From Acetobacter pasteurianus subsp. pasteurianus LMG 1262 = NBRC 106471 (GTDB taxonomy: Bacteria > Pseudomonadota > Alphaproteobacteria > Acetobacterales > Acetobacteraceae), in contig NZ_CADO01000139.1 in NCBI RefSeq assembly GCF_000285275.1, forward strand, positions 310,001 through 374,000: a stretch of DNA of 64,000 nt. Direction: 5' to 3'. The position numbers and the translations under genes were made by a program. Every line of letters starts with the position of its first letter. The stretch's first letter is position 1. The notes beneath the pieces were generated by a model. That model ran no database searches. It was not told the DNA's origin and worked only from the letters and a program-made list of their open reading frames with translations. Below are positions 56,162 through 64,000 of the stretch, piece by piece.

Positions 56162-59100
56162 TCGGTTCTTCCTTATCATTCTGGCCAGCCATGGAGGCAG
56201 CCCGTGCCAGATCAACTGAAAGCACGCGGCTTACGCCTCGCTCCTGCATGGTAACACCAAACAGGTGGTCCATATGGGCCATAGTTAACTGATGGTGGGT
56301 TACCACCAGAAAACGGGTTCCCGCTTCGGTTACCATATCACCAAGTAGGGCGCTAAAGCGGCCCACATTGGCATCATCCAGCGGTGCGTCCACTTCGTCA
56401 AGAACGCATACTGGTGCAGGGTTACAGCGGAAAACCGCGAAAATCAATGACAATGCGGTTAAAGCTTGTTCACCCCCCGAAAGAAGGGAGAGTGTAGCAA
56501 GCTTTTTGCCCGGCGGCTGGGCGTAAATTTCCAGCCCGGCTTCCAGCGGATCATCACTCCCCACCAGCCCCAGATGCGCCCGCCCGCCACCAAACATACG
56601 GGTGAACAAAGACTGGAAGTGGTGGTCCACCTGCGTGAACACAGCCATCAGCCGTTCACGCCCTTCTTTATTTAGTGTGCCGATGGAGCCACGCAAGCGG
56701 CTGATGGCCGCTTCAAGGTCAGCAATCTCATCCGCCAGCGTGCGCGCTTGGGTGGAGGCTTCTTCTGCTTCAATTTCTGCACGCAGGTTAACCGGCCCCA
56801 TATCTTCGCGTTCCCGCGTGAGGCGCGAGATTTTACGGCGCAGGGAGCTTTCGGCAGCTTCTGTCAGATCTCCGGTGGGTTGACGCGGCGGGGTGGGTGT
56901 ATCAGCCAAAAGCTGATCCAGAATGGCCTGTGCCTGTTCACTTTTGGCATCTGCTTTCAGCAGGTTTTCACGCGCTGTGTTCAGTTCGGCTTCTGTACGG
57001 CGGCGCTGTTCATTGGCGGCATTTAAGGCAGATTCGGCTTCAGCGCGTATTTTATCGGCCTGTGCGTAGGCTTCTTCAGCCTCTTCCAATGCTGAAAGGG
57101 TTTGCTGCTTCTGGCGTTGCGCTTCGGCCGGAAGCTCTGAAACCTTGGTGTGTTCATTACGTGCCGTTTCCACGCGCTGGGCGGCGTTTTCAGCTTCTGC
57201 GTTGGCTGTGGCGGCGCGTTGGCTCCATTCTTCTTCTGCGGCCACCAGAGATGTCAGGCGCGTTTCCAGCGTTGATGCTTCGGCCTGCAGCGTGGCGCGC
57301 AGTTCTCGCGTGGCGTCTAGCTGGTTGGTAAGGGCCGCGCGTTGGGTGTGCAGATGGGCAAGCGTTTCCTCGGCATCCTGCGGCAGGGCGGCTGCTGTTT
57401 GGGCTTCGGTCTGTGTTGCGGCTATGAGTTTGTCTTGTGCGTCCTGCTGCTCTTGCTGCAATTCTTCCAGCCGAGGGGTTAGGGCGGCAATGCGGCTGCG
57501 CAGTGTAAGGGCCTGCTCCTGCATTTTTTGCTGCTGCTGCGTGCTGGCTTGGGCTGACTGTTCAGCTTGAGCAAAGGCGGATGAGGCCGTTTGAAAAGCC
57601 TGTTGCGCCTGTTCCAGATTATCTTGCGCGTCTTTCAGGGCCGCGGCTGTAGCATTTTCTGTTTGGGAAGATGTTAGGCGTTGCTCAAGTTCAAGAACAT
57701 TGGCTTCTTCTGCTTCCAGATTCTGGCGCAGACGCAGGCGTTCTGGCGCAAGTGTTTCCAGCCGTGTTGTGGCGGCTGTGTGCTGGTTTTCTGTTTGGGT
57801 CTGTTTTTGCTGGACGCGTTGGAAGGTCTGTTCCGCCAGTTTAAGGGCTGTGCGGCAGTCCTGCTCAGCTTTTTGCGCGGCTGTATGCTGTTCCCTCGCA
57901 GTGGCAAGGGCTTGCTGAAAGTTTTGAGCCGGGGGCAAGGCCTGTTGTGCCATTGTGGCGGCTGCCAAGGCAGATTCGGCCTCGGCTTTGGCGGCCAGCG
58001 CGCGTTCCTGTTGGGGGCGGAGCGCATCTAACCTTGCCCGGAAAGATGTGTGCTGGCGTTCTAGCTCGGATTCCTGCGTGCGGGCTTTTTGCAGGCTTTG
58101 TTCCAGCTTGCTGCGCTCTACGCGCTGTTCCTGAGCCTGTTTTTCTCCAGCCTGCACATTGGTGCGGGCGGCTGCGGCTTTTTCTTCGGCCTGCGGAACA
58201 TGCTGTTCCATTTCTGCAATACGGGCCGAGGTTTCGCGCAGAATGCGGCGCTGGGCCAACCTGCGGGCCGAGGAATCGGGCTCACCCGCGCGGGTGTAAA
58301 AACCATCCCACCGCCACAAATCACCAGCGCGAGAAACCAGACATTGCCCCGGTAGAAGTTGTGCCTGCAAGCTGGCGCCATCTGTGCCATCGGGCACAAC
58401 GCCAGTATATGCCAGCACTCTGTTTAGTTCTGGCGGTGCGGTAATAACGGATTTAAGGGCAACGGCTTTACCGGGCAGAGGTGCGGCAGAGGCATCTTTC
58501 AGCAAATGCCAGCCACGGGGGGCATTGTCTGCTGCGGGAGCATCCAGCCCATCTGTGAGCGCTACAGCTAGCGCAACTTCATATTCCTCGGGAACAGTAA
58601 CCTGAGCGGATATGGGTTCAGCCGAGGCTTCTTTCTCATTCCCCAGCGCTTCGGCCAAGCCTTCTGCTTGTGCACGCAGGCGGGTGAGTTCGGCTTGCAG
58701 GGTAGTAAGCCGCTGCTGGGTTTGTGTTTGTTCCTGCCGATGCTGTTGCAGGTTGCGCTCAGTTGTTTCCAGCGCCTGCACAACTTTTTGCAGAGCTTGT
58801 TCTTGGGTGGCACGTTGTTCCCGTGCTTGCTTCAGCGCATCTTCCGGCGGGGCTTGTGCCTGTGTTTTTTCCAGCGCTTGCGTAAGGGTCTGGGCTTCCT
58901 GCGTTGCGCGTTTAAGAGAAGATTCGGCTGCTCGCAGGGTGTTTTCTGCATTGCGGCGCTGGGCTTCTGCTTCCTGCGCAGCGCGGCTGGCATCGGTTAG
59001 TGCTGTATTGGTGTTCAGCCGTTCTGTTTCGGCTTTTTCCAGTGCCTCACGGGCAGCGTGCACGGCTTGGGCGGCGGCATCGGTTTCCTGCTTGAGTTGA

Positions 59101-60695
59101 AGCCGGATGCTTTCATCAACCAAAGCGGCAAGTGTATCGGCATGGCGTTTTTCCGCTTGGGCCAGATCAGCCTTGAGGGAAACCAGCCGAGAGCGCGCCT
59201 GTTCCAGCGTGCGGCGGAGCTCCGTCAGCGCTTGTTCAGCAGCCTGCGCGTTATTGCGCGCAACCGAAAGTGCTACGTTGCATTCAGAGCGTGTGCGTTC
59301 TGCCGCATCCAGTGTGGTTTTGGCGTTCTGGAAAGCGTTTTGGGCGTCTTCTACAGCTTTTTGTGTAGCCTGAATGGCTTCATTATCCGGCAGTTGCTGC
59401 TCTAGCGATGCAAGCTCGGCCTGTAATGCTGTGTATGCTGCCGCAATACGGGTATGGTGGTTTTGTGCCGCCGTCAGATTTTCGGCAGCGCGATCATGTG
59501 CCGCGCGTGCCGTGTTCAGTTCGGCGGTAAGCTGGGCGAGTTTCTGCTCTGTTTCTGCCAGCTCTTTGGCTAACGTCTGCTGCTTTGTTTCTGCTTCCGC
59601 CGTGCGCGTAGGCAGTGAGGCAATAGCGGCTTCTGTTTCTGCCTTTTCGGCCTTTAGGCGTTCAAGCGTTGCTGTGGCATCATCCAGACGAGTTTTGGCT
59701 GCGTCTGCATCCGCCTCATGCTGCTTCAGGCGTTCTGCGGCATCATTGGCCTGCGTGGCGGCACGTTCTTCTTCCCGCGCAACGCCTTCGGCCAATACGC
59801 GGCACCGTTCCAGCGCAGTGCGGGCCGCATCGGCTTTTTCTCTGGCACCGGGTAAAACCTTGTTGGCTTCAAATTCCGCAACCACAGCACTTTCTGCTGC
59901 TTCTTCATGCTCGGTCAGGGCTTTGCGGGCGCGGGCGGCGTTATCAATGGCGCGTTCTACAGCTAGCCGAGCGCGGGCATGTAATACGGCCAGAAGTTCT
60001 GTTTCGGCTTCTCGTAATGCAGCGGAAAGTTCACGATAACGGCTGGCATCGCGAGATTGCTCGGCCAGTCCATCCAACCGGTCGGAGAGTTGCTGGCGGC
60101 GGTCTTCCGCACGTGTCAGGTTGGATTCTGTAGCACGCAGTTTCAGTTCTGCTTCATGCCTGCGGGCATGCAGGCCGGTAATGCCTGCGGCTTCTTCCAA
60201 AATGGTGCGGCGTTCTTCTGGCCGCGCGCCAACCAGCATGGCCACGCGGCCTTGGCTGACCATGGCAGAAGAGCGTGCGCCAGATGCCAGATCGGCAAAC
60301 AGGGTCTGCACATCTCGCGCACGTACGGGGCGGCCATTTATGCGGTAATCACTGCCAGATCCGCGTTCTGCCCGGCGGGTAATCTGCAGTTCGTCCATAT
60401 CTGCAAAGGCAGCGGGACCAAAGCCCTTGGTGCCTTCCAGCGTAACAGTAACTTCGGCTAAAGACCGGGCAGGGCGGCCTGTGGTGCCTGCAAAAATAAG
60501 ATCATCCATTTCCCCCCCACGGAGGGAACGCGCGGATGATTCACCCATCACCCAGCGCAGGGCTTCCACCACATTGGATTTGCCACACCCGTTGGGGCCG
60601 ACAATGCCTGTCAGCCCGGGCAGAATTTCCACCGTTACCGGATCCGCAAAACTTTTGAATCCGACAATGCGCAGACGAACGAAACGAACTGTCAT
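56148..60695 (-). CDS. smc: Chromosome segregation protein SMC
   Basis: SMC ATPase, 1515 residues, for chromosome compaction and segregation with ScpA/ScpB. Head: FKSFADPVTVEILPG and Walker A GPNGCGKSNVVEALRWVMG at the N-terminus; signature LSLLSGGEQALTALSL and Walker B VCVLDEVDAPLDDANV near residue 1430. Between lie two long coiled coils rich in Ala, Gln and Glu and a hinge near residues 650-800 that includes PEEYEVALAVALTDGLDA. About 300 residues longer than most SMC proteins; this length appears in acetic acid bacteria. scpA/scpB are not in the window. Confidence 0.95.
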   Translation of the reverse strand: MTVRFVRLRIVGFKSFADPVTVEILPGLTGIVGPNGCGKSNVVEALRWVMGESSARSLRGGEMDDLIFAGTTGRPARSLAEVTVTLEGTKGFGPAAFADMDELQITRRAERGSGSDYRINGRPVRARDVQTLFADLASGARSSAMVSQGRVAMLVGARPEERRTILEEAAGITGLHARRHEAELKLRATESNLTRAEDRRQQLSDRLDGLAEQSRDASRYRELSAALREAETELLAVLHARARLAVERAIDNAARARKALTEHEEAAESAVVAEFEANKVLPGAREKADAARTALERCRVLAEGVAREEERAATQANDAAERLKQHEADADAAKTRLDDATATLERLKAEKAETEAAIASLPTRTAEAETKQQTLAKELAETEQKLAQLTAELNTARAAHDRAAENLTAAQNHHTRIAAAYTALQAELASLEQQLPDNEAIQATQKAVEDAQNAFQNAKTTLDAAERTRSECNVALSVARNNAQAAEQALTELRRTLEQARSRLVSLKADLAQAEKRHADTLAALVDESIRLQLKQETDAAAQAVHAAREALEKAETERLNTNTALTDASRAAQEAEAQRRNAENTLRAAESSLKRATQEAQTLTQALEKTQAQAPPEDALKQAREQRATQEQALQKVVQALETTERNLQQHRQEQTQTQQRLTTLQAELTRLRAQAEGLAEALGNEKEASAEPISAQVTVPEEYEVALAVALTDGLDAPAADNAPRGWHLLKDASAAPLPGKAVALKSVITAPPELNRVLAYTGVVPDGTDGASLQAQLLPGQCLVSRAGDLWRWDGFYTRAGEPDSSARRLAQRRILRETSARIAEMEQHVPQAEEKAAAARTNVQAGEKQAQEQRVERSKLEQSLQKARTQESELERQHTSFRARLDALRPQQERALAAKAEAESALAAATMAQQALPPAQNFQQALATAREQHTAAQKAEQDCRTALKLAEQTFQRVQQKQTQTENQHTAATTRLETLAPERLRLRQNLEAEEANVLELEQRLTSSQTENATAAALKDAQDNLEQAQQAFQTASSAFAQAEQSAQASTQQQQKMQEQALTLRSRIAALTPRLEELQQEQQDAQDKLIAATQTEAQTAAALPQDAEETLAHLHTQRAALTNQLDATRELRATLQAEASTLETRLTSLVAAEEEWSQRAATANAEAENAAQRVETARNEHTKVSELPAEAQRQKQQTLSALEEAEEAYAQADKIRAEAESALNAANEQRRRTEAELNTARENLLKADAKSEQAQAILDQLLADTPTPPRQPTGDLTEAAESSLRRKISRLTREREDMGPVNLRAEIEAEEASTQARTLADEIADLEAAISRLRGSIGTLNKEGRERLMAVFTQVDHHFQSLFTRMFGGGRAHLGLVGSDDPLEAGLEIYAQPPGKKLATLSLLSGGEQALTALSLIFAVFRCNPAPVCVLDEVDAPLDDANVGRFSALLGDMVTEAGTRFLVVTHHQLTMAHMDHLFGVTMQERGVSRVLSVDLARAASMAGQNDKEEPNVAS

Positions 60696-60734
60696 GCAGG
60701 TATAGGGCGCGGGCTCAGGACAACATGCGTAGGC

Positions 60735-61355
60735 TTAGCTGGCTTTCGCCAAGTATTTGGTGAAGTCCTCATAAGTCAGCGCGCTGGACACCTGCTCCTT
60801 GTTATTGAAGCGGAAGGTGGGGGTGGAATCAAAATGGAATTTGTCCTGCGCTTCCGTCTGCTGGTTCAGAATGAACTGCATGAGCTGCTGATCAGCAATG
60901 GCTTTTTCAAACGTATCGCCCGGCATGCCGGCAAAGGCCGCCATTTTCTTCAGTTCATCCTTCGGGCTGCCTTCCTTGATGTAGGCCCAGCGGTCCAGGC
61001 TGGAAAGCAGGGAGGAGCAGAAGGGCTCATACCGTTCTGGCGGCAGGGTGCGGGCCACCATGGCGGCAACTGTTGCAAGCTGATCTGTGGGGAAATCATG
61101 AAAAATGTAACGGATTTTCCCGGTATCAATCAGTTCTTTCTGCACCTGTGGGAAGGTGTTTTCTGCAAAGTGCGCGCAATGAATGCAGGTAAGGGAGAAC
61201 CATTCTTCCACAACAACCTTGGCGTTCGGGTTGCCCAGTTCACGCGGGGTAAAGCGTGTATCCGTGGCATCTGCTGCCAGAGAAATACCGCGCAGGGCGG
61301 TGGAGGCAACGGCCAGACTTCCGGCAGCGAGAATGGAACGGCGGGTGAAAGACAT
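60735..61355 (-). CDS. DsbA-like periplasmic thiol-disulfide protein
   Basis: A 206-residue thioredoxin-fold protein with a Tat-type signal peptide (FTRRSILAAGSLAVASTA). The active site is SLTCIHCAHFAE (CIHC), the fold DSBA/DsbG family, with FDSTPTF as the cis-Pro loop. It probably oxidises or isomerises protein disulfides. Encoded directly upstream of smc, a pairing seen in many alphaproteobacteria, and presumably co-transcribed with it. Confidence 0.88.
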   Translation of the reverse strand: MSFTRRSILAAGSLAVASTALRGISLAADATDTRFTPRELGNPNAKVVVEEWFSLTCIHCAHFAENTFPQVQKELIDTGKIRYIFHDFPTDQLATVAAMVARTLPPERYEPFCSSLLSSLDRWAYIKEGSPKDELKKMAAFAGMPGDTFEKAIADQQLMQFILNQQTEAQDKFHFDSTPTFRFNNKEQVSSALTYEDFTKYLAKAS

Positions 61356-61405
61356 GGAAATCCGGTCTCCCTTGGTGGGTGCAAATCAGTAAGCGGTTAA
61401 AGGCA

Positions 61406-61430
61406 TGACGGCAGATTTGCTCTGCCGTCA
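61406..61430. terminator. Hairpin between corC and dsbA
   Basis: TGACGGCAGA (61406-61415) and TCTGCCGTCA (61421-61430) form a perfect 10-bp stem that includes the corC stop codon. No T-run follows, so it may attenuate or stabilise the transcript rather than end it. Confidence 0.4.
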
Positions 61431-62372
61431 ACCCACAGATTTATCCGTGGCAGCAGATGTTTCGGCCTGAGCAGGCGTTGCAGACTGTTCGGCCAGCTTG
61501 CGCACGCGCACGCGGCGGATGTGCCGGGCATCTGCATCCAACACGCGGAAGAGATAGCCATTTTCATGCGTCAGCACTTCACCACGGGTGGGTACATGCC
61601 CAGCCATGCGGAACACAAGGCCGCCCACGGTTTCAATTTCGGCCTCTCTCTCACTGTCCGTCAGAATGGGGCCGATGGCTTTTTCAAATTCTTCAATCGG
61701 GCAGCGGGCATCTATATCGAAAGATCCATCCGGGCGTGGGGTGATCATGACGATAGCAGGCTCATCATGCTCATCCGAAATGTCACCCACAATGGTTTCA
61801 ATCAGATCTTCAATGGTCACCAAACCATCAATGCCGCCGTATTCATCAATCACAAGCGCCATGTGGGTCTGACGCTGGCGCATTTGCAACAGCAGGTCCA
61901 GCACCGGAATTTGCGGCGCAATCATCAGCGGTTGGCGCAAAAGCACTTCCAGATTAAACGCCTCGCTGGTGCCAACATAGGCAATCAGATCCTTCACATG
62001 GATCATGCCTACAATATCATCCAACTGATCGCGATACACCGGCATGCGGGAATGGTTTTCCCGCCGCATCATGGCCAGCGCTTCATCCAGACTGATAGAA
62101 ACCGGCATGGCCACAATATCGGCGCGGGGCACCATCACATCATCGGCGGAGATGTTGCGCAGACGTAGCACGTTGGCAATAAGTGCGCGTTCCTGCCTGT
62201 CTAGCTCCGGTTTTTCGCCCGTTGCAGATTCTTCGGGTTCATCCGCAGCTTGCTGCACAAGTGCGGCGATGGAACTGCGCAGATCGGTCTGATGTTTTTT
62301 GCGGTGGAAAAAGGAAAACAGGCCGCGACTGCTGGCTTCCTGCTTGTCTGACGAGGAATCGTGTTCGCTCAT
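61428..62372 (-). CDS. corC: CorC/HlyC family protein with paired CBS domains
   Basis: A 314-residue cytoplasmic protein. Two CBS domains (VMVPRADIVAMPVSISLDEAL to GLVTIEDLIETIVGDI, about 75-205) are followed by the CorC_HlyC domain (C-terminal 80 residues). No transmembrane segments. Members associate with magnesium or cobalt efflux or with nucleotide binding; adjacent ybeY suggests a conserved operon. The ATG overlaps the ybeY stop as ATGA; an in-frame TTG five codons earlier is less likely. Confidence 0.88.
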   Translation of the reverse strand: MSEHDSSSDKQEASSRGLFSFFHRKKHQTDLRSSIAALVQQAADEPEESATGEKPELDRQERALIANVLRLRNISADDVMVPRADIVAMPVSISLDEALAMMRRENHSRMPVYRDQLDDIVGMIHVKDLIAYVGTSEAFNLEVLLRQPLMIAPQIPVLDLLLQMRQRQTHMALVIDEYGGIDGLVTIEDLIETIVGDISDEHDEPAIVMITPRPDGSFDIDARCPIEEFEKAIGPILTDSEREAEIETVGGLVFRMAGHVPTRGEVLTHENGYLFRVLDADARHIRRVRVRKLAEQSATPAQAETSAATDKSVG

Positions 62373-62908
62373 GATCGGGGCTTCCAAGGGTTGGGAACCC
62401 TGAGCCGCGAAAGCAGGCGGGATTCCAGCATTTCCATTTCGCGCGCTTCACCAGGGTGGTGGTGGTCATACCCAGCCAGATGGAGGCTGCCGTGAATGAC
62501 CAGATGCGCAAGATGGTCTGCAACAGGTTTGCCGGCTTTGCGCGCTTCGCGCACTACGGTTTCCAGTGCCAGAATAATGTCTCCACCGGTAATGCCGGGC
62601 GGAGGTTCAAACGTCAGCACATTGGTGGGGCGGTGCTTGCCACGGTGGCGGCCGTTCAGTTCGCGCACCTCCCGATCTGTTGCAAGCACAACAGTATCGG
62701 GCAGGCCGCCATATTCTGAACAGGCGGCCAGAGCGCGCCAAACCAGCTGTTCCGGGTTGTGCACATAAGAGCGCCAGCGCCTATCCCGGATAAGGATTTC
62801 AGGGCCTTCGTTCTGCTCATCGGAAAAAACAGCCTGGAAAGGCAGGCTTTTTTCTGGGGCATCCATATCCTGCATAGGGATATGGGCGGGGCTACTTGGC
62901 GGTTCCAT
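62369..62908 (-). CDS. ybeY: Endoribonuclease YbeY
   Basis: Metal-dependent endoribonuclease of 179 residues for 16S rRNA maturation and ribosome quality control. The zinc motif is HLVIHGSLHLAGYDHHHPGEA (three His). An N-terminal extension of about 35 residues is unusual. Overlaps phoH by 17 bases and corC by 4, so the three are translationally coupled. Confidence 0.93.
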   Translation of the reverse strand: MEPPSSPAHIPMQDMDAPEKSLPFQAVFSDEQNEGPEILIRDRRWRSYVHNPEQLVWRALAACSEYGGLPDTVVLATDREVRELNGRHRGKHRPTNVLTFEPPPGITGGDIILALETVVREARKAGKPVADHLAHLVIHGSLHLAGYDHHHPGEAREMEMLESRLLSRLRVPNPWKPRS

Positions 62909-63977
62909 TTTTCTCCTGACGGCCCTTGCTACGGGAGGGTTCCCTTACAGCCGTCGCCTTTGCATCATAGGCTTCAATAATGCGGGCGACTAGCTTATGC
63001 CGCACCACATCTGTCGAATCAAAGCGGGAAATGGTAATTCCCTTGACGTTTTCAAGCGTTTCCACCGCATCACGCAGGCCGGAGGTGGTGCCTGCGGGCA
63101 GGTCGATCTGTGTGAGATCCCCCGTCACCACCATGCGGGAGCCGGGGCCAAGGCGGGTCAGAAACATCTTCATCTGCGCAATAGTGGTGTTCTGGGCTTC
63201 ATCCAGAATAACAAAGGCATGAGAGAGCGTGCGCCCGCGCATAAAGGCCAGCGGAGCCACCTCAATATCCCCCGATGCCATGCGCCGCACGACCTGATCC
63301 CCCGGCAGCATATCATAAAGGGCATCGTATAGCGGGCGCAGGTAGGGGTCGATCTTGTCTTTCATATCTCCGGGCAAAAAGCCCAAGCGCTCACCAGCTT
63401 CCACTGCCGGGCGGGAGAGAATGATCCGATCAATGGAGCCAGCCTGCATCATGGCCACGGCCTGTGCCACGGCCAGATAGGTTTTGCCTGTGCCTGCGGG
63501 GCCAATACCAAACACCAGCTCCTTTTTGGCCAGCGCTTTCATATATGCAGCCTGACCGGGGGAGCGGGGCTCAATATTGCCATGCCGCATACGGATAACG
63601 GGCAGATCGCCTTCCATTTCCGGGGCAGCCTGCGGGGTGTTGGGGAGAATGCTGGTGGTGTTCTGGGGCGGTCGGGACATGCGTATGGCGGCCTCTATGC
63701 TGCTGATATCCACGTTTTCGCCTGCTGCCAGTTTTTGGTACAGCACGCTTAGTACCGCACGTGTGCGGGCCGTTTGTTCAGGAACACCTTGGATGGAAAT
63801 GCGGTTGCCGCGCCGGGCAACCTCCACTTCCAAACCTTCTTCCAAGCAGCGCAGGTGCTTGTCGTGGTCTCCCACAAGGCGCGCCAGAAGGGTGTTATCT
63901 TCAAACTGCAGGGTAGCAGAGGCATGGGGCATTTCTGCAGCCATGCGGGGTGAGGCGGAAATACGCGTGCTACTCAA
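62892..63977 (-). CDS. phoH: PhoH-family ATPase (phosphate starvation-inducible protein)
   Basis: P-loop ATPase/predicted RNA helicase, about 361 residues. Walker A is FGIGPAGTGKTYLAVAQAV and Walker B-like FVILDEAQNTTIAQM; LSRPAVEAGERLGFLPGDM is a family hallmark. Cooperates with YbeY in RNA metabolism in many bacteria. The start is uncertain: TTG at 63977 is proposed from AGAGGAG some 11 bases before it; GTG at 63989 lies too close, and ATGs at 63944 and 63932 lack ribosome-binding sites. First gene of the phoH-ybeY-corC-dsbA-smc run. Confidence 0.9.
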   Translation of the reverse strand: MSSTRISASPRMAAEMPHASATLQFEDNTLLARLVGDHDKHLRCLEEGLEVEVARRGNRISIQGVPEQTARTRAVLSVLYQKLAAGENVDISSIEAAIRMSRPPQNTTSILPNTPQAAPEMEGDLPVIRMRHGNIEPRSPGQAAYMKALAKKELVFGIGPAGTGKTYLAVAQAVAMMQAGSIDRIILSRPAVEAGERLGFLPGDMKDKIDPYLRPLYDALYDMLPGDQVVRRMASGDIEVAPLAFMRGRTLSHAFVILDEAQNTTIAQMKMFLTRLGPGSRMVVTGDLTQIDLPAGTTSGLRDAVETLENVKGITISRFDSTDVVRHKLVARIIEAYDAKATAVREPSRSKGRQEKNGTAK

Positions 63978-64000
63978 GCGGACACACACTCCTCTTCTAA

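Noticed and set aside
57000-59400. Repeat-like Ala/Gln/Glu-rich sequence inside smc
   Set aside because: It is coiled-coil low complexity, not a true tandem DNA repeat; no repeating unit could be aligned.

Overview
The window is a chromosomal segment of an acetic acid bacterium, most likely an Acetobacter species. The main reasons are: (1) a membrane-bound aldehyde dehydrogenase operon of the aldFGH type (triheme cytochrome c, 2Fe-2S subunit, molybdopterin subunit); (2) an acetic-acid-resistance (aar) locus with citrate synthase AarA, the SixA-type phosphatase and succinyl-CoA:acetate CoA-transferase AarC; and (3) alphaproteobacterial housekeeping neighbourhoods (uvrD-prmA-pepP, purE-purK with a DUF465 gene, dsbA-smc, phoH-ybeY-corC, hslVU-sufE). 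Nothing points to a prophage, insertion sequence, CRISPR array or plasmid. I found no tRNA or rRNA gene.

Layout. 1-5,000 (+): end of a histidine kinase gene, a REC-PAS-kinase-REC hybrid, then hslV-hslU-sufE with one-base overlaps. 5,100-9,300 (-): aldF-aldG-aldH. 9,650-11,130 (-): a mannitol-2-dehydrogenase family enzyme. 11,350-15,620 (+): rpmI-rplT, then pheS-pheT. 15,640-21,720: a lone pstS (+), a three-gene envelope operon (lipoprotein, 48-aa membrane protein, family-5 solute-binding protein; -), and a CPA1 antiporter with a C-terminal cyclic-nucleotide-domain-like module (+). 21,800-24,900: HdeD-like membrane protein (-), rpsD and prfC (+). 24,900-31,850 (-): uvrD, prmA, pepP, NAD-type icd and a NUDIX protein. 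31,990-33,480 (+): two adjacent radC-family genes, only the second with the metalloprotease-like motif. 33,500-37,700: purE-purK, two divergent DUF465 genes, trcR, hsp20 and rpmE. 37,990-41,680: mscL and a lipoprotein gene (+), then secD-secF (-). 41,920-46,125 (+): a Gfo/Idh/MocA oxidoreductase and nrdA-nrdB. 46,130-49,720: a tRNA-methyltransferase-like gene (-), polyprenyl diphosphate synthase (+), pyrE-murI (-). 49,960-55,315: a small orphan gene (+), then aarA, sixA, chorismate mutase and a metallophosphatase (-), and aarC (+). 55,400-63,980 (-): phoH-ybeY-corC-dsbA-smc and a degenerate phosphodiesterase-like gene, apparently one long transcription unit.

How the genes fit together. AldFGH oxidises acetaldehyde to acetic acid in the periplasm and passes electrons to the respiratory chain. 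AarA and AarC run the variant citric acid cycle that consumes acetate, with isocitrate dehydrogenase also encoded here. The rest is mostly core machinery.

Most interesting points. A fresh 124-bp tandem duplication sits at the secD/secF junction and creates a decoy secF start. A ROSE-type RNA thermometer lies in front of hsp20. Two NrdR boxes lie 32 bp apart in front of nrdAB. An unannotated 39-codon leader ORF ends in an ATGA overlap with aarC. The two radC genes form a degenerate/intact pair. The trcR leader is strongly folded. Start codons were chosen from Shine-Dalgarno matches and known protein lengths. All regulatory calls come from reading the sequence and are untested.
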